The notes: generated by a model not told the origin, from the letters alone. Numbered from the stretch's first letter, positions 9,830-21,437 are shown. The stretch is 64,000 nt of DNA from Providencia alcalifaciens (GCF_020271745.1 NZ_CP084296.1:2852001-2916000), one strand, 5' to 3'. Made by a program: numbers and translations.

Positions 9830-11230
9830 TTAGAATGCTGCGTTTCTTGGGGTACGTGGGAATGGGATCACTTCACGTACGTTGCTGACGCCAGTGACGT
9901 ACGCAATTAAACGCTCAAAACCAAGACCGAAACCGGAATGAGGCACAGTGCCGTAACGGCGCAGATCACGATACCACCAATAATCTTCTTTATTCATGCC
10001 CATTTCTTCTAAACGTGCATCCAGTCTATCTAAACGTTCTTCACGCTGAGAACCACCGATGATTTCGCCAATGCCAGGGGCTAAGACGTCCATCGCGGCA
10101 ACGGTTTTACCGTCTTCGTTAAGGCGCATATAGAAAGCTTTGATATCTTTCGGGTAGTTTTTAACCACGACTGGTGCTTTAAAGTGTTGCTCTGCTAAGT
10201 AGCGCTCATGTTCAGAAGACATGTCGACACCCCAGTAAACTGGGTTTTCGAATTTCTGGCCGCAGGTTTCGAGAATTTTGATTGCATCGGTGTAGTCGAC
10301 TTGTGCAAAATCAGAATTCACAAAACGTTCTAGACGGTTAATCACATCTTTATCAACACGCTCAGCAAAGAATTCAAGGTCATCACGGCGTTCAGTTAAT
10401 GCCGCTTTGAATGCATATTTCAGCATTTTTTCAGCCAGACCCGCGATGTCATCTAAGTTAGCAAATGCCACTTCAGGCTCTAACATCCAGAATTCAGCCA
10501 AGTGGCGGCTGGTATTGGAGTTTTCAGCGCGGAAAGTTGGGCCAAAGGTGTAGATTTTGCTTAATGCTGTTGCATAAGCTTCACCGTTCAACTGACCAGA
10601 AACCGTTAAGAAGGCTTCACGACCGAAGAAATCTTCGCTGAAATCCACTTCACCTTTGTCATTACGTGGCAAGTTGTTGTAGTCCAATGTAGAAACACGG
10701 AACATTTCACCCGCGCCTTCTGTATCTGATGCCGTGATGAGTGGGGTCGATACCCAGAAGAAACCTTGCTCATCAAAGAAACGATGCAGAGCTTGCGCTA
10801 ATGTGTGGCGAACACGTGCAACAGCACCGATTAAGTTGGTGCGTGGACGTAAGTGCGCGGCTTCACGTAAAAACTCGACGCTGTGGCGTTTTGCTGCCAT
10901 TGGGTAAGTGTCAGGATCTTCAACCCAACCAACGACTTTTACTGCCGTTGCTTGCAATTCAAAAGATTGACCTTGACCTTGAGATTCGGCCACGACACCA
11001 GTGACTTCCACAGAGCAGCCTGTGGTTAAATGCAGGACTTCGTCATTATAATTAGATAAATTATTATTGATGATAGCCTGTAATGGGTTAAAGCATGAAC
11101 CGTCATAAACGGCGAGGAAAGAAAAACCAGCTTTTGAATCTCTCCTTGTACGTACCCAGCCTTGAACGGTGACTTCTGAGCCCACCGCCACACGGCCTTG
11201 CAGTACATCGACTACAGGCGCAACGATCAT
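9830..11230 (-). CDS. asnS: Asparaginyl-tRNA synthetase
   Basis: A class IIb aminoacyl-tRNA synthetase that charges tRNA-Asn in the cytosol. It is 466 aa, identical in length to E. coli AsnS. The N-terminal OB-fold anticodon-binding domain (about 1-110) carries [12 protein letters not shown]. The catalytic domain carries motif 2 ([21 protein letters not shown]) and motif 3 near the end ([15 protein letters not shown]). The ATG at 11230 aligns with the E. coli start. It is a stand-alone gene with its own terminator. Confidence 0.98.
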   Translation of the reverse strand: MIVAPVVDVLQGRVAVGSEVTVQGWVRTRRDSKAGFSFLAVYDGSCFNPLQAIINNNLSNYNDEVLHLTTGCSVEVTGVVAESQGQGQSFELQATAVKVVGWVEDPDTYPMAAKRHSVEFLREAAHLRPRTNLIGAVARVRHTLAQALHRFFDEQGFFWVSTPLITASDTEGAGEMFRVSTLDYNNLPRNDKGEVDFSEDFFGREAFLTVSGQLNGEAYATALSKIYTFGPTFRAENSNTSRHLAEFWMLEPEVAFANLDDIAGLAEKMLKYAFKAALTERRDDLEFFAERVDKDVINRLERFVNSDFAQVDYTDAIKILETCGQKFENPVYWGVDMSSEHERYLAEQHFKAPVVVKNYPKDIKAFYMRLNEDGKTVAAMDVLAPGIGEIIGGSQREERLDRLDARLEEMGMNKEDYWWYRDLRRYGTVPHSGFGLGFERLIAYVTGVSNVREVIPFPRTPRNAAF

Positions 11231-11464
11231 AAAAATTACTCTCTTTTAAATAATATTAACGATATGAGATGACGAGTATGCATTATTGGGGTTGACTGCT
11301 TAAGAGTTTACGAAGAAACACTATATAAGAAGAAAACTCACGATAAGAAAAAGCGATAACCCGACATCTTTTCCGAAATCCCATATTTCAGGGTTAATCT
11401 GCTATGTTACTTGCCATTTGGCAGGAAACAAGTAAAAAATCGCTATCGGGTTATTAATTTGTTT

Positions 11465-12679
11465 TTAGCAAGCTTTTTCCATTTTAGGAAGGTCAAAGGC
11501 TTTACGTAGCTGATTCACAAATTCATCATCTTCACAGATAGTTTTTCCGGGGCTATCGGATAATTTAGCAACGGGCTTGCCATTACATTCCACCAGCTTG
11601 ATAACGATATTCATCGGAACTACATTCGGAATGTTGCAAGTGAGTCTTGTACCAATACCAAACACTAAATTTATCCGTTTATGGAAATAGTGGTATAGCT
11701 CTAAGGCTTTTTGCAGGTCTAAATTGTCGGAGAACACCAGTGTTTTACTCAGTGGGTCAATGCCCAATTTCTGATAATGGGCGATGGCTTTTTCACCCCA
11801 TTCAATAGGATCCCCAGAATCGTGGCGTAATCCTTGGTAACGATTAGCAAACTCGCGGTCAAAATCACGCAAGAAAGCATCCATCGTAATACAGTCGGTG
11901 AGGGCGATACCCAAATGATTTGGGTACTCATCTAGCCAGCTTTGTAAGGCTTCACGTTGGCTATTGGCGAGTTCAGGACTTATCTGTTGATGAGCTTGGA
12001 ACCATTCATGGGCTTGGGTACCTACAGGCATTAAGTCCAATTCACGCGCCAATTTGTAGTTACTGGTACCCACTAAATAAGGGAATTCTTGTTTGAGCAT
12101 GCTCACGATAGCTGCTTGCACTTCATAGGAAAAACGACGGCGAGTACCGAAATCCATCAACTTAAAACCAGATAGATTCAACTGGCGTTCGCTGGCTTCT
12201 TGATAAAACAGCCCCAGTAATTTGTGTAGTTGGTTAGCGGCATCATCAGCGGTAATGGTAGGGTGTCTGTCACGTTGGACAATTTCACTCACTAGCGCCA
12301 ATAGAGGGACTTCCCACATAATCACTTCGCGCCATGGACCACTGATTCGCATTGCCAGTTGACCATTATCCGCGACGCTGACGACAACTTGCTCAGGATT
12401 AAAGCGGAATGTTTTTAGCCACGAGAGGTAGTCTTCGGTGAAAAAGGGCAGAGTACGCAGGTACTGATATTCATCATCCGAAAGAGAAAGCTGTGCCATC
12501 AATTGGATCTGTTGTTCAATCTCATTGGCATAGGCACCTAAAATATCACTGCTACGGCAACGAAATTCAGCGACAACGGGGACTTGGTTGTAGCGGTGAA
12601 AAACGGCTTGCTGCATATGAAGCTTATAAGCATCGGTATCCAGCAGTGATGTAATAATCGGTGTTACGTCTAAATTCAT
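11465..12679 (-). CDS. pncB: Nicotinate phosphoribosyltransferase
   Basis: Converts nicotinate and PRPP to nicotinate mononucleotide in NAD salvage. The protein is 404 aa against about 400 in E. coli. It contains [16 protein letters not shown] near the N-terminus, the DFGTRRRFS motif, the conserved catalytic-region histidine in [23 protein letters not shown], and GLRHDSGDP. It sits between asnS and pepN as in E. coli. A perfect 8-bp palindrome lies in its promoter region (see 12754-12775), which may be an operator. Confidence 0.96.
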   Translation of the reverse strand: MNLDVTPIITSLLDTDAYKLHMQQAVFHRYNQVPVVAEFRCRSSDILGAYANEIEQQIQLMAQLSLSDDEYQYLRTLPFFTEDYLSWLKTFRFNPEQVVVSVADNGQLAMRISGPWREVIMWEVPLLALVSEIVQRDRHPTITADDAANQLHKLLGLFYQEASERQLNLSGFKLMDFGTRRRFSYEVQAAIVSMLKQEFPYLVGTSNYKLARELDLMPVGTQAHEWFQAHQQISPELANSQREALQSWLDEYPNHLGIALTDCITMDAFLRDFDREFANRYQGLRHDSGDPIEWGEKAIAHYQKLGIDPLSKTLVFSDNLDLQKALELYHYFHKRINLVFGIGTRLTCNIPNVVPMNIVIKLVECNGKPVAKLSDSPGKTICEDDEFVNQLRKAFDLPKMEKAC

Positions 12680-13135
12680 GCGCGCAGAGTTCCTCGCGGA
12701 GCTGACTAATTGCTAAATCGTTAAAGTTGAAAAAGTATACCCGCTTTAACAAAAGATAGAAATTTTATTCTATCTGTATGTTGTTGGAAGATAATTCAAC
12801 TTTAATCCACCCAATTAACTGTTGAGCTAAACGTGTTCAATATTATTCTTTTATATAGGCATCTTTTATTTACTATTAGATAACATACTAAGAACAATAA
12901 TCACCGAATGATACTAACATGTAAATTTAGATTTAATAGATCTATAGCACCAACAGGCAAACCGTACGCTCACAAAGTTGGATACTACTCTCATAAATTT
13001 GATGGGGAATAATAGAAAAACATCGTAATTTGTGATGAAAATGTTTCTCAAGTCCATTCACATTAGTTCATCTTATAGTATTGTATGCAGTAGAAAGAGA
13101 CTATGACACGGATATAACGATTAAAAAGGTTACCT
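12680..13135. other. Divergent promoter region pncB / pepN
   Basis: This 456-base gap separates the divergently transcribed pncB and pepN. On the minus strand a TATACT -10-like hexamer lies at 12734-12739. The rest is AT-rich and shows no open frame of note. Confidence 0.5.
12754..12775. promoter_or_regulatory. Palindrome overlapping the putative pncB -35 region
   Basis: AGATAGAA, a 6-base spacer (ATTTTA), then TTCTATCT: a perfect 8-bp inverted repeat. It lies 75 bases upstream of the pncB start and over the expected -35 of the TATACT promoter. The half-site/N6/half-site design is like the NadR operator but the bases differ from its TGTTTA-N6-TAAACA consensus. Confidence 0.45.
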
Positions 13136-15754
13136 ATGACTCAGTTAAGACAAGCGAAATATCGTCAAGATTATCAAGCACCTGATTATACAATTACAGA
13201 AATATCCCTTGATTTTGACCTTGATCCCGCCAAAACCAAAGTGACCGCGATCAGTAAGGTAAAACGCCTTAATCCGCAATCTTCCACCTTAGAATTATTT
13301 GGTGAAGATTTAACTCTTATTAGCCTTGAAGTCGATGGTAAAGCGTGGACAAACTATAAAGAAGAATCCGGCAAGCTTATCATTGAATCGCTACCAGACG
13401 CGTTTACACTGAGTATTGTTAATGAGATTAGCCCTGAAAAAAACAGTGCGTTAGAAGGTTTATATGTTTCTGGTGAAGCTTTATGTACTCAGTGTGAGGC
13501 AGAAGGTTTCCGCCACATTACTTATTACCAAGATCGCCCCGATGTTTTAGCGCGTTACACCACCAAAATTACAGCAGACAAATCCCGCTATCCTTATTTA
13601 CTTTCTAACGGTAACCGCATCGCGGAAGGTGAATTGGACGATGGCCGCCACTGGGTAAAATGGGAAGACCCATTCCCGAAACCAAGCTATTTATTTGCAT
13701 TGGTCGCGGGGGACTTTGATGTTTTACGCGATGAGTTTGTGACTCGTACGGGTCGCAAAGTCGCATTAGAGCTGTTTGTTGATAAAGGCAACTTAGACCG
13801 TGCGCCATGGGCCATGAAATCCCTGCAAAATGCAATGAAATGGGACGAAGAGCGTTTCGGTTTAGAATATGACCTTGATATTTATATGATTGTTGCCGTT
13901 GATTTCTTTAATATGGGCGCAATGGAAAATAAAGGTCTGAACGTATTTAACTCGAAGTACGTTTTAGCGAAAAGCGAAACTGCCACAGATAAAGATTATC
14001 TGAATATTGAATCTGTGATTGGTCACGAATATTTCCATAACTGGACAGGTAACCGTATTACTTGCCGTGACTGGTTCCAATTAAGCCTAAAAGAAGGACT
14101 GACAGTTTTCCGTGATCAGGAATTTAGTTCAGATTTAGGTTCGCGTTCAGTCAATCGTATTAATAATGTCAAAGTCATGCGTGCGGCGCAGTTTGCGGAA
14201 GATGCAAGCCCAATGGCTCACCCAATTCGCCCTGAAAAAGTGATTGAAATGAACAACTTTTATACACTGACAGTGTATGAAAAAGGATCTGAAGTCATCC
14301 GCATGATCCACACTTTGCTCGGAGAAGAAATGTTCCAAGCAGGGATCCAACTGTATGTTCATCGCCATGATGGCAGCGCTGCAACCTGTGATGATTTTGT
14401 GCAGGCAATGGAAGATGCATCGAACGTGGATTTATCCCTGTTCCGTCGCTGGTATAGCCAATCAGGAACGCCAGTGCTGACTGTTCGTGATGAATATTCC
14501 CCTGAGAAGCAACAATATACGCTGCATGTTAGCCAAATGACGCCACCAACTGCCGACCAAGCAGAAAAACAGCCTCTGCATATTCCATTGGATATCGAAC
14601 TGTATGGGGAAGATGGTGCGGTGATCCCGCTTAAGCGTGATGGCAGTTTGGTGAACTCAGTCTTAAATGTCACTCAAGCATCACAAAGTTTTGTGTTTGA
14701 CCATGTGACTTCTCGCCCGGTTCCTTCTTTATTACGTGAATTTTCTGCACCAGTAAAATTGGATTACCCATATACGGATGCACAACTGGCATTTTTAATG
14801 CAGCATGCGAGCAATGAATTTTCTCGCTGGGATGCGGCGCAGCAACTGATTAATAACTACGCCAAAATTAATGTGGAAAAACTGCATAAAGGGGAAGCGT
14901 TGATTTTGCCTGAGCATGTTGTGGATGCATTCCGCGCCGTGTTACTCAGTGACAATATTGACCCTGCATTAGCGGCTTTAATTTTGACTTTGCCTTCAGA
15001 AAATGAAATTGCGGAGCTGTTTACCGTTATTGATCCTGTGGCAATCCATAAAGCGATTGATTTTATCCATTCAACGCTAGCGAATGAAATGCACGATGAG
15101 TTCTTAACGGTGTATCGTTCGATTAATATTGATGGATATCGTGTTGATCACGGGGATATTGCTTTGCGTTCACTGCGTAATACTTGCTTGCAATATTTAG
15201 CAGCTGCGGACGACCGTGAGTTAGCAAATAAGCTAGTGGAAGCTCAATACCGCAGTGCGGATAATATGACAGATTCATTAGCCGCATTAACCGCTGCAAA
15301 CGAAGCGGGCTTGCCATGTCACGCTGAGCTGATGACTGATTTTGACGATCGCTGGCACCATGATGGCTTGGTAATGGACAAATGGTTTACGCTGCAAGGT
15401 ACCAATCCAGCTAAAAACACACTGGCAAAAGTCCGTGAATTATTAAATCATCGATCATTTAGCATGACTAACCCGAATCGTGTACGTGCATTAGTGGGTT
15501 CATTTACGGCGGGTAATCCAGTGAACTTCCACGCGGAAGATAGCAGCGGTTATCAATTCCTGTATGAGATCTTAGTGGATCTAAATACTCGTAACCCACA
15601 AGTGGCATCGCGATTAATTGAGCCATTAATCCGTTTTAAACGTTATGATGCGAAGCGCCAAGGTTTAATGCGCGAGGTTCTGGAAAAACTGAAAGGGTTA
15701 GAGAATCTCTCTGGGGATCTGTTTGAGAAGATAACCAAAGCGCTAGAAAGCTAA
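13136..15754 (+). CDS. pepN: Aminopeptidase N (M1 family)
   Basis: The main cytosolic broad-specificity aminopeptidase, a zinc metalloenzyme that completes peptide breakdown. It is 872 aa against 870 in E. coli. The substrate-anchoring GAMEN motif is near residue 261, and the zinc motif HEYFHNWTGNR is near 298 with the distal Glu in LKEGLTVFRDQEF. The C-terminal helical domain typical of gamma-proteobacterial PepN is complete. The start is supported by AAAGGT upstream of the ATG. It is monocistronic with a strong terminator. E. coli has ssu genes between pepN and pyrD; they are absent here. Confidence 0.98.
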   Translation: MTQLRQAKYRQDYQAPDYTITEISLDFDLDPAKTKVTAISKVKRLNPQSSTLELFGEDLTLISLEVDGKAWTNYKEESGKLIIESLPDAFTLSIVNEISPEKNSALEGLYVSGEALCTQCEAEGFRHITYYQDRPDVLARYTTKITADKSRYPYLLSNGNRIAEGELDDGRHWVKWEDPFPKPSYLFALVAGDFDVLRDEFVTRTGRKVALELFVDKGNLDRAPWAMKSLQNAMKWDEERFGLEYDLDIYMIVAVDFFNMGAMENKGLNVFNSKYVLAKSETATDKDYLNIESVIGHEYFHNWTGNRITCRDWFQLSLKEGLTVFRDQEFSSDLGSRSVNRINNVKVMRAAQFAEDASPMAHPIRPEKVIEMNNFYTLTVYEKGSEVIRMIHTLLGEEMFQAGIQLYVHRHDGSAATCDDFVQAMEDASNVDLSLFRRWYSQSGTPVLTVRDEYSPEKQQYTLHVSQMTPPTADQAEKQPLHIPLDIELYGEDGAVIPLKRDGSLVNSVLNVTQASQSFVFDHVTSRPVPSLLREFSAPVKLDYPYTDAQLAFLMQHASNEFSRWDAAQQLINNYAKINVEKLHKGEALILPEHVVDAFRAVLLSDNIDPALAALILTLPSENEIAELFTVIDPVAIHKAIDFIHSTLANEMHDEFLTVYRSINIDGYRVDHGDIALRSLRNTCLQYLAAADDRELANKLVEAQYRSADNMTDSLAALTAANEAGLPCHAELMTDFDDRWHHDGLVMDKWFTLQGTNPAKNTLAKVRELLNHRSFSMTNPNRVRALVGSFTAGNPVNFHAEDSSGYQFLYEILVDLNTRNPQVASRLIEPLIRFKRYDAKRQGLMREVLEKLKGLENLSGDLFEKITKALES

Positions 15755-16059
15755 TTCTTAGGATAGTAGGCAGTTAATTCTTAGAATAAATGCATGTAAG
15801 CCCTTAGATTTTCGAGTCTAAGGGCTTTTTTATGGTAGAAGATCAAAACAATTAGCACTTTTAGTGATATTTTCATGGATTATTACCCCACAGTTGGGGT
15901 AGCATATGTGCCGTTTTATCAAGCCAATCTCACTTGTATACTCACAAACCCTATTTGGTAAAACAGGTTTGGGGGTATTTTTGCACGCGCTGAGTTTGAG
16001 TGTGTCGTGTAGAGAAATGCATATTCAATCGTACTTAGACAGAAAGTAGGTTAATAGCT
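15755..16059. other. pepN-pyrD intergenic region
   Basis: This 305-base gap contains the pepN terminator, a short perfect palindrome (15884-15901) and a GC-rich inverted repeat CAAACC/GGTTTG near 15945-15973. It must include the pyrD promoter. No gene was seen. Confidence 0.5.
15798..15832 (+). terminator. Rho-independent terminator of pepN
   Basis: AAGCCCTTAGA pairs with TCTAAGGGCTT around a short loop and is followed by a T-tract. Confidence 0.92.
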
Positions 16060-17070
16060 ATGTTATATCACCTTGCCCGAAAGGCACTGTTTCAGCTCGA
16101 CCCGGAAAAGGCCCATGAATTAACGTTTCGTCAGCTTCAGCGTTTAAATCACTCTCCTCTCCAATTCCTCCTTCGTCAATCTATTGCAACCAAACCCGTT
16201 ACCTGTATGGGACTCTCCTTTAAAAATCCATTAGGCCTAGCCGCAGGACTCGACAAAAATGGCGAGTGCATTGATGCGTTTGGTGCTATGGGATTTGGTT
16301 TTTTAGAAATTGGGACCGTTACACCACGTCCTCAAGATGGAAATGACAAACCAAGATTATTCAGAGTTGTTGAAGCGGAAGGGATTATTAACCGCATGGG
16401 TTTCAACAATAAAGGGGTTGATAACCTTGTTGAGAACGTTAAAAAATCAACTTACGGCGGGATTATCGGGATTAATATTGGTAAGAATAAAGATACGCCC
16501 GTTGAGCATGGTAAAGACGATTATTTAATTTGTATGGATAAAGTGTATGCCCACGCTGGGTATATCGCGATTAATATTTCATCACCAAACACCCCTGGAT
16601 TACGCACATTACAATATGGGGAAGCGCTGGATGATTTATTAAGTGGCATTAAAGAGAAGCAATTAGCACTGCAATCACTCCATCAAAAATATGTTCCTGT
16701 TGCGGTCAAAATCGCACCGGATTTAACTGAAGAAGAAATTGTGCAAGTTGCTGACAGTTTAGTGAGACATAATATCGACGGTGTTATTGCTACAAACACC
16801 ACATTAGATCGTTCTTTAGTTCAAGGTTTAAATTACTGTAATGAAGCAGGTGGTTTAAGTGGGCGTCCGGTGCAATTAAAAAGTACCCAAGTCATTAAGC
16901 TTATTTCCCGTGAATTAAATGGACGGTTACCAATTATTGGTGTTGGTGGTATTGATTCATTAACTGCAGCCAGAGAAAAAATGGAAGCAGGAGCATCATT
17001 AGTCCAAATTTATTCTGGTTTTATTTATCATGGGCCAAAATTAATAAAGGATATTGTTAATCACATCTAA
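16060..17070 (+). CDS. pyrD: Dihydroorotate dehydrogenase (quinone), class 2
   Basis: Oxidises dihydroorotate to orotate in pyrimidine synthesis and passes electrons to the quinone pool at the inner membrane. It is 336 aa, the same as E. coli PyrD. The N-terminal membrane-associating helix typical of class 2 enzymes ([20 protein letters not shown]) is present. FMN-binding motifs follow: [20 protein letters not shown] and [12 protein letters not shown] with the catalytic Ser. C-terminal GVGGIDS and [11 protein letters not shown] bind the FMN phosphate. Followed by its own terminator. Confidence 0.98.
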   Translation: MLYHLARKALFQLDPEKAHELTFRQLQRLNHSPLQFLLRQSIATKPVTCMGLSFKNPLGLAAGLDKNGECIDAFGAMGFGFLEIGTVTPRPQDGNDKPRLFRVVEAEGIINRMGFNNKGVDNLVENVKKSTYGGIIGINIGKNKDTPVEHGKDDYLICMDKVYAHAGYIAINISSPNTPGLRTLQYGEALDDLLSGIKEKQLALQSLHQKYVPVAVKIAPDLTEEEIVQVADSLVRHNIDGVIATNTTLDRSLVQGLNYCNEAGGLSGRPVQLKSTQVIKLISRELNGRLPIIGVGGIDSLTAAREKMEAGASLVQIYSGFIYHGPKLIKDIVNHI

Positions 17071-17090
17071 AAAATGGTGATTAATTATAC

Positions 17091-17116
17091 AAGGGGGTTT
17101 ATTTATTCCCCCTTTT
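17091..17116 (+). terminator. Rho-independent terminator of pyrD
   Basis: AAGGGGG and CCCCCTT form a stem with a 12-base loop, followed by TTAT. It begins 20 bases after the pyrD stop. Confidence 0.75.
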
Positions 17117-17354
17117 ATCCTATATTAAGGTTGAACATAATTTATATCCATTAAATGACAAGTTATACATGTAGTTTTTGCTCATCTGGTTAATTCGTTA
17201 TTAAAAAGTCGACATTGAAGTTTGCTTATATTGATCAGTCTATCGTGTATCTTTTTTTTAAAGTTTTAGGATATAACAGAGGTATGTTTAAAGGGATCTT
17301 AATAAAGGATCCAAACAAAGCTTATTTGCTTGTAACATCGCTAAAGGATCGTTT

Positions 17355-17900
17355 ATGAATATTAAACCTGATGATCATTGGCGTTGGTATTTTGATCGTG
17401 ACCATGACAGAGTGATGTTAGATCTCGCCAACGGCATGATATTTCGGTCTTGTTTTCCAGCTAAAATGTTGACTGTTTCTGCACAAAATGAAATGCCTTT
17501 TAGTATTGAAGATGCAGCAGAGTTTTATGTGTTTGATGAGCAAGCCAAGAGATTAAATATTAGTTATGAAGAGAGAGCGGAATTAGTCTTAAATAGCCTA
17601 GTTGCTTACCGCTTTTTAAAGCCGCAAATGCCAAAAAGTTGGTATTTTTCCAGTTTCCATTTTATGAGCACGCCAGAACGCGGTCAGTTAATTCAGGTAT
17701 GCTTAGAAAATACCAATGTATATTCAACATTTATTATTGCAGAAGCGGGTGACTCAGCAAGCTTGTGTTTATTGGCGGAACCTTTATTAGAATTACCAGA
17801 TCGTACTTTACGATTCTGTGATCCAATTAAGATCATGAATGATCGTATGATGCATTATCAATCGAGAACCAAGCGCCTATTATATGGAAACGCCATATAA
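17355..17900 (+). CDS. zapC: Cell division protein ZapC
   Basis: A cytosolic Z-ring-associated protein that promotes lateral bundling of FtsZ filaments. It is 181 aa against 180 in E. coli. The signatures MNIKPDDHWRWYFDRDHDR, LDLANGMIFRS and FLKPQMPKSWYF are those of the former YcbW. The central part is more divergent, which is usual in this family. It lies between pyrD and ycbX as in E. coli. The ATG follows AAAGGATC, a plausible ribosome-binding site. Confidence 0.93.
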   Translation: MNIKPDDHWRWYFDRDHDRVMLDLANGMIFRSCFPAKMLTVSAQNEMPFSIEDAAEFYVFDEQAKRLNISYEERAELVLNSLVAYRFLKPQMPKSWYFSSFHFMSTPERGQLIQVCLENTNVYSTFIIAEAGDSASLCLLAEPLLELPDRTLRFCDPIKIMNDRMMHYQSRTKRLLYGNAI

Positions 17901-18049
17901 TTGATCGTTGATGATCATACTCGTATTTTGATTGCGTTTATGCGGAATAAAGTTTCCCATGCAAAATAAATAAAATGAAAAAATAGGCATAAGAAAATTT
18001 ATACGATAAATGCAGCTGAAGAATATGGGAAGAATTTATCTTTAATTAA

Positions 18050-18087
18050 GAGCCTCAACTAAAAAATTATTTTCTTAGTTGAGGCTT
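18050..18087. terminator. Bidirectional terminator between zapC and ycbX
   Basis: AGCCTCAACTAA pairs perfectly with TTAGTTGAGGCT, and T-rich tracts follow on both strands. The two genes converge here. Confidence 0.85.
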
Positions 18088-18096
18088 TATTTTTAT

Positions 18097-19218
18097 TTAA
18101 TCAGCTTGATTAAAAGCAAGTTTGATGGCAGTTTTTGGAATACAGCTACAAGCTAAAATATCCCCATTATCTTTGATAGCGCTTTGTTTCAGTGGGGTGA
18201 CTTCCCCTTCAAGCAGTGAAATCCGGCAACGTCCACAAATTCCCGCACGGCATGAATAAGGAATTGAAAGCCCATGAGATTCAAGCTGTTCAAGGATCAC
18301 ATGCTCTGTGTTTCCACTATATTCTATCTCTTCAAAAACTAGGTTTACGGTGGTTGGAGTTGGCTTTGTAGCCTGAGCAATAGGCGCTTCTCTATCACGT
18401 AATGGATACTGTTTTGGCTGCTTAGTTTCTAATACGGTGAGGGTATCCCCTACGCGGATGATCCCCGTATTTTCGATTAATACATTTTGCCCAAAATCTA
18501 CATCACCGGAGTCATCCATACGGAAGGTTTGTAGTGTGGCGAGCGGTTCTGCTTGTGGATGCTTGATCCCTTTTTCTGGGCTGACGGTGGTCAAAATACA
18601 GCGGCTACAAGGTTTATCTAAGGTGAAGATCACATCACCAATTTGAATACGTTTCCAGCTATCTTCTTCGAACGGCTTCGCGCCGGTAATAATTAAGTTA
18701 CCGCGAAATTGTTCGAGTTTTACGCTGGCAGGGCAGCGGCGTTGCAGCTCTTGTACTGAGGCTTCATTGATAAGTAAAAATGGGTAGCCATCGGCGAAAG
18801 ATAAGGGAATGTTTTGGTGCTTTTTGACTCGGCGAGATAATTCAGGACTTAACCATCTTAGTTGGACTGGTTCGTCAAAAAAGCTGCTTAACCAACTATT
18901 TATCTCATCAGGTGCAATAAGTGCATGAAAATGATTGCCCCAAACTTCTGTAGGACTCTGCTTCTCATTAAAGTCCTGATACAATACGGTGGCGCTTTCA
19001 CCATTAGGTGCTTTTAGATAAAGCCCATTATTGAGCATAGCCGGGGTAAATAATAACATCTGCGGATATTTACGCGCAGTGATAAACTTACCTTCTAATG
19101 TGGTGACCATAAAGTTACGATCAAACGTCAATCCGCTGATATCAGCGTAACCATGAGATAGACGAATGCCCCTCATTGACTTGACTGGGTGTGTATACAG
19201 GCGCGAAAGCGTAATCAT
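18097..19218 (-). CDS. ycbX: MOSC-domain / 2Fe-2S protein YcbX (molybdenum-dependent N-hydroxylated base reductase system)
   Basis: YcbX detoxifies N-hydroxylated base analogues such as 6-hydroxylaminopurine using molybdenum cofactor, together with CysJ in E. coli. The 373-aa protein has an N-terminal MOSC beta-barrel domain ([12 protein letters not shown] at 8-19), the MOSC core with conserved Cys ([15 protein letters not shown]) and a C-terminal plant-type ferredoxin domain. The 2Fe-2S cysteines are in CRAGICGRC with a final Cys in ILACSC. Length and order match E. coli YcbX. Divergent from rlmL. Confidence 0.95.
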   Translation of the reverse strand: MITLSRLYTHPVKSMRGIRLSHGYADISGLTFDRNFMVTTLEGKFITARKYPQMLLFTPAMLNNGLYLKAPNGESATVLYQDFNEKQSPTEVWGNHFHALIAPDEINSWLSSFFDEPVQLRWLSPELSRRVKKHQNIPLSFADGYPFLLINEASVQELQRRCPASVKLEQFRGNLIITGAKPFEEDSWKRIQIGDVIFTLDKPCSRCILTTVSPEKGIKHPQAEPLATLQTFRMDDSGDVDFGQNVLIENTGIIRVGDTLTVLETKQPKQYPLRDREAPIAQATKPTPTTVNLVFEEIEYSGNTEHVILEQLESHGLSIPYSCRAGICGRCRISLLEGEVTPLKQSAIKDNGDILACSCIPKTAIKLAFNQAD

Positions 19219-19273
19219 TTTTTAATCCTATAATTGTTGTGCAGCAACTTTATGACAAGTGCATGAGATTAGC

Positions 19274-19279
19274 TATAAT
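19274..19279 (+). promoter_or_regulatory. Likely -10 element of rlmL
   Basis: A perfect TATAAT hexamer lies 38 bases before the rlmL ATG and inside the upstream extension of the frame, which supports the shorter start. The matching -35 is weak. Confidence 0.45.
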
Positions 19280-19316
19280 GCGCAACAATTTTTCATCGAA
19301 ATCGGTAATAAATACT

Positions 19317-21425
19317 ATGAATTTTCTGTTTGCCAGCACAGCTCGAGGCCTGGAAGAACTACTGAAAACTGAATTGGAAGCGCTAGGCGCTAGCCAGTGC
19401 AAAGTGGCACAAGGGGGCGTCTATTTCCAGGCTGATGACCGTGTGATGTATCAAAGTCTGCTGTGGAGTCGACTGGCATCCCGTATTTTATTACCGCTGA
19501 ATGATTTTGATGTCTATAGCGACCTTGATTTATATCTGGGTGTTCAAGCGATTGATTGGTCCGAAATCTTCGATGTGAATGACACATTTGTGGTGCATTT
19601 CACCGGAACCAACGAAGAGATCCGCAATAGCCAGTACGGGGCATTAAAAGTGAAAGATGCCATTGTTGACAGCTTTGTGCGTAAGTTAGACCAGCGCCCG
19701 AACGTTGCTCGCCAAGAAGCTGATATTCGCATTAACGTCTACCTGAATAAAGAACGCGCAAGCGTGGCACTCGACTTGAGCGGTGATTCACTGCACATTC
19801 GTGGTTATCGTGACCTTGCAGGGCAAGCGCCATTAAAAGAGACGTTAGCGGCAGCGATTATTAGCCGTTCAGGTTGGCAGAAAAATACTCCGATGGTCGA
19901 CCCAATGTGTGGTTCTGGAACGCTATTAATTGAAGCGGCAATGATTGCAGCGGATAGAGCGCCGGGGTTATATCGCCAGCATTGGGGATTCAATGCATGG
20001 TTGAAACATAACCCTGAATTATGGCGTGAAGTTGTCACAGAAGCTCAGGTACGTTTCCGTCAAGGCTTAAAAGATACCACTTCCCGTTTCTATGGTTTTG
20101 ATATTGATAAACGCGTGCTGGATATGGCACGTGCCAATGCTCGTCGTGCAGGATTGCAAGATTTAATTACCTTCAATCACGGTGATGCTGCGGCACTGGA
20201 AAATCCAGTTAAAACAGATATCAAGGGAACCATTATCAGTAACCCGCCATACGGTGAGCGTCTGGAAAGTGAACCTGCATTAATCGCATTACATAGCCAA
20301 TTTGGTCGTATTGTTAAAGCGCGCTTCCCTGGTTGGCGTTTATCGATTTTCAGTGCATCCCCTGAATTATTAAGCTGCTTACAGTTACGTTCTGAGCGAG
20401 AATTTAAAGCGAAAAATGGTCCATTAGATTGCGTACAGAAAAACTATCAATTAGCGGAAACGCCATCAGAAACTATTGCGGAAATTTCCCCAGATTTTGC
20501 TAACCGTTTACGTAAAAACCAGAAAAAACTGGCGAAATGGGCGAAGCAGCAAGGTATTGAATGTTATCGCCTGTATGATGCAGATTTACCTGAATACAAT
20601 GTGGCTGTCGATGTTTATGGTGACAAAGTGGTGATTCAAGAATACGCCCCGCCAAAAACCGTTGATGAGCGTAAAGCACGTCAGCGTTTGTTCGATGTGA
20701 TCACTGCAACGATGAACGTCCTTGAGTTAACCTCGAATCAGTTAGTATTGAAAACGCGTCAGCGTCAAAAAGGTAAACAACAGTACGAAAAATTAGCGCA
20801 GAAAGATGATTTCTTCTTAGTGAATGAATATAACGCTAAATTGTTAGTTAACTTGACTGACTATCTGGATACTGGGTTATTCCTCGACCACCGTATTGCT
20901 CGTCGTATGTTAGGTGAAATGAGCCGTGGTAAGGACTTCTTAAATCTCTTTTGCTACACCGGTACTGCCACCGTTCACGCGGGGCTAGGTGGTGCGAAGA
21001 GCACAACCTCTGTGGATATGTCTCGTACCTATTTAGAGTGGGCAGAGAAAAACTTGCAAGCTAACCAGCTTACAGGTCGCCAGCACCGTTTAATGCAAGC
21101 GGATTGTTTGAATTGGTTAGCCAACACCGACGAGCAATTTGACTTGATTTTCATCGATCCACCGACGTTCTCAAACTCGAAACGTATGGATGGAACCTTT
21201 GACGTTCAACGTGACCATGTGCAATTGATCACCCATTTGAAACGCATGCTGCGTCGCGGTGGAACTGTGATGTTCTCCAACAACAAACGCGGGTTCAAAA
21301 TGGATCTCGAAGCACTGACTGAACTTGGCCTAAAAGCACAAGAAATCACCGCTAAGACACTGTCGGAAGACTTCGCGCGTAACCGTCAAATTCACAACTG
21401 CTGGTTAATTAGCCACGCAGAGTAA
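19317..21425 (+). CDS. rlmL: 23S rRNA (guanine2445-N2 / guanine2069-N7) methyltransferase RlmKL
   Basis: A fused two-domain methyltransferase that modifies G2445 and G2069 in the peptidyl-transferase region of 23S rRNA. It is 702 aa, the E. coli length. The N-terminal half has a THUMP domain (about 40-155) and an m2G methyltransferase with the NPPYGERL motif. The C-terminal half (RlmK) has [11 protein letters not shown] and DPPTFSNS. The frame is open 26 codons further up, but [16 protein letters not shown] is the conserved N-terminus. A TATAAT at 19274-19279 fits a promoter just upstream. uup follows after 12 bases and is probably co-transcribed. Confidence 0.97.
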   Translation: MNFLFASTARGLEELLKTELEALGASQCKVAQGGVYFQADDRVMYQSLLWSRLASRILLPLNDFDVYSDLDLYLGVQAIDWSEIFDVNDTFVVHFTGTNEEIRNSQYGALKVKDAIVDSFVRKLDQRPNVARQEADIRINVYLNKERASVALDLSGDSLHIRGYRDLAGQAPLKETLAAAIISRSGWQKNTPMVDPMCGSGTLLIEAAMIAADRAPGLYRQHWGFNAWLKHNPELWREVVTEAQVRFRQGLKDTTSRFYGFDIDKRVLDMARANARRAGLQDLITFNHGDAAALENPVKTDIKGTIISNPPYGERLESEPALIALHSQFGRIVKARFPGWRLSIFSASPELLSCLQLRSEREFKAKNGPLDCVQKNYQLAETPSETIAEISPDFANRLRKNQKKLAKWAKQQGIECYRLYDADLPEYNVAVDVYGDKVVIQEYAPPKTVDERKARQRLFDVITATMNVLELTSNQLVLKTRQRQKGKQQYEKLAQKDDFFLVNEYNAKLLVNLTDYLDTGLFLDHRIARRMLGEMSRGKDFLNLFCYTGTATVHAGLGGAKSTTSVDMSRTYLEWAEKNLQANQLTGRQHRLMQADCLNWLANTDEQFDLIFIDPPTFSNSKRMDGTFDVQRDHVQLITHLKRMLRRGGTVMFSNNKRGFKMDLEALTELGLKAQEITAKTLSEDFARNRQIHNCWLISHAE

Positions 21426-21437
21426 GGAACAGAATTA

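Noticed and set aside
11346-11457. Inverted copies of ATAACCCGA/TCGGGTTAT between asnS and pncB
   Set aside because: Only 9 bases with about 90 bases between them and no T-tract; too weak to call as terminator or operator.
15902-16059. PurR box upstream of pyrD
   Set aside because: No good match to ACGCAAACGTTTGCGT was found by eye.
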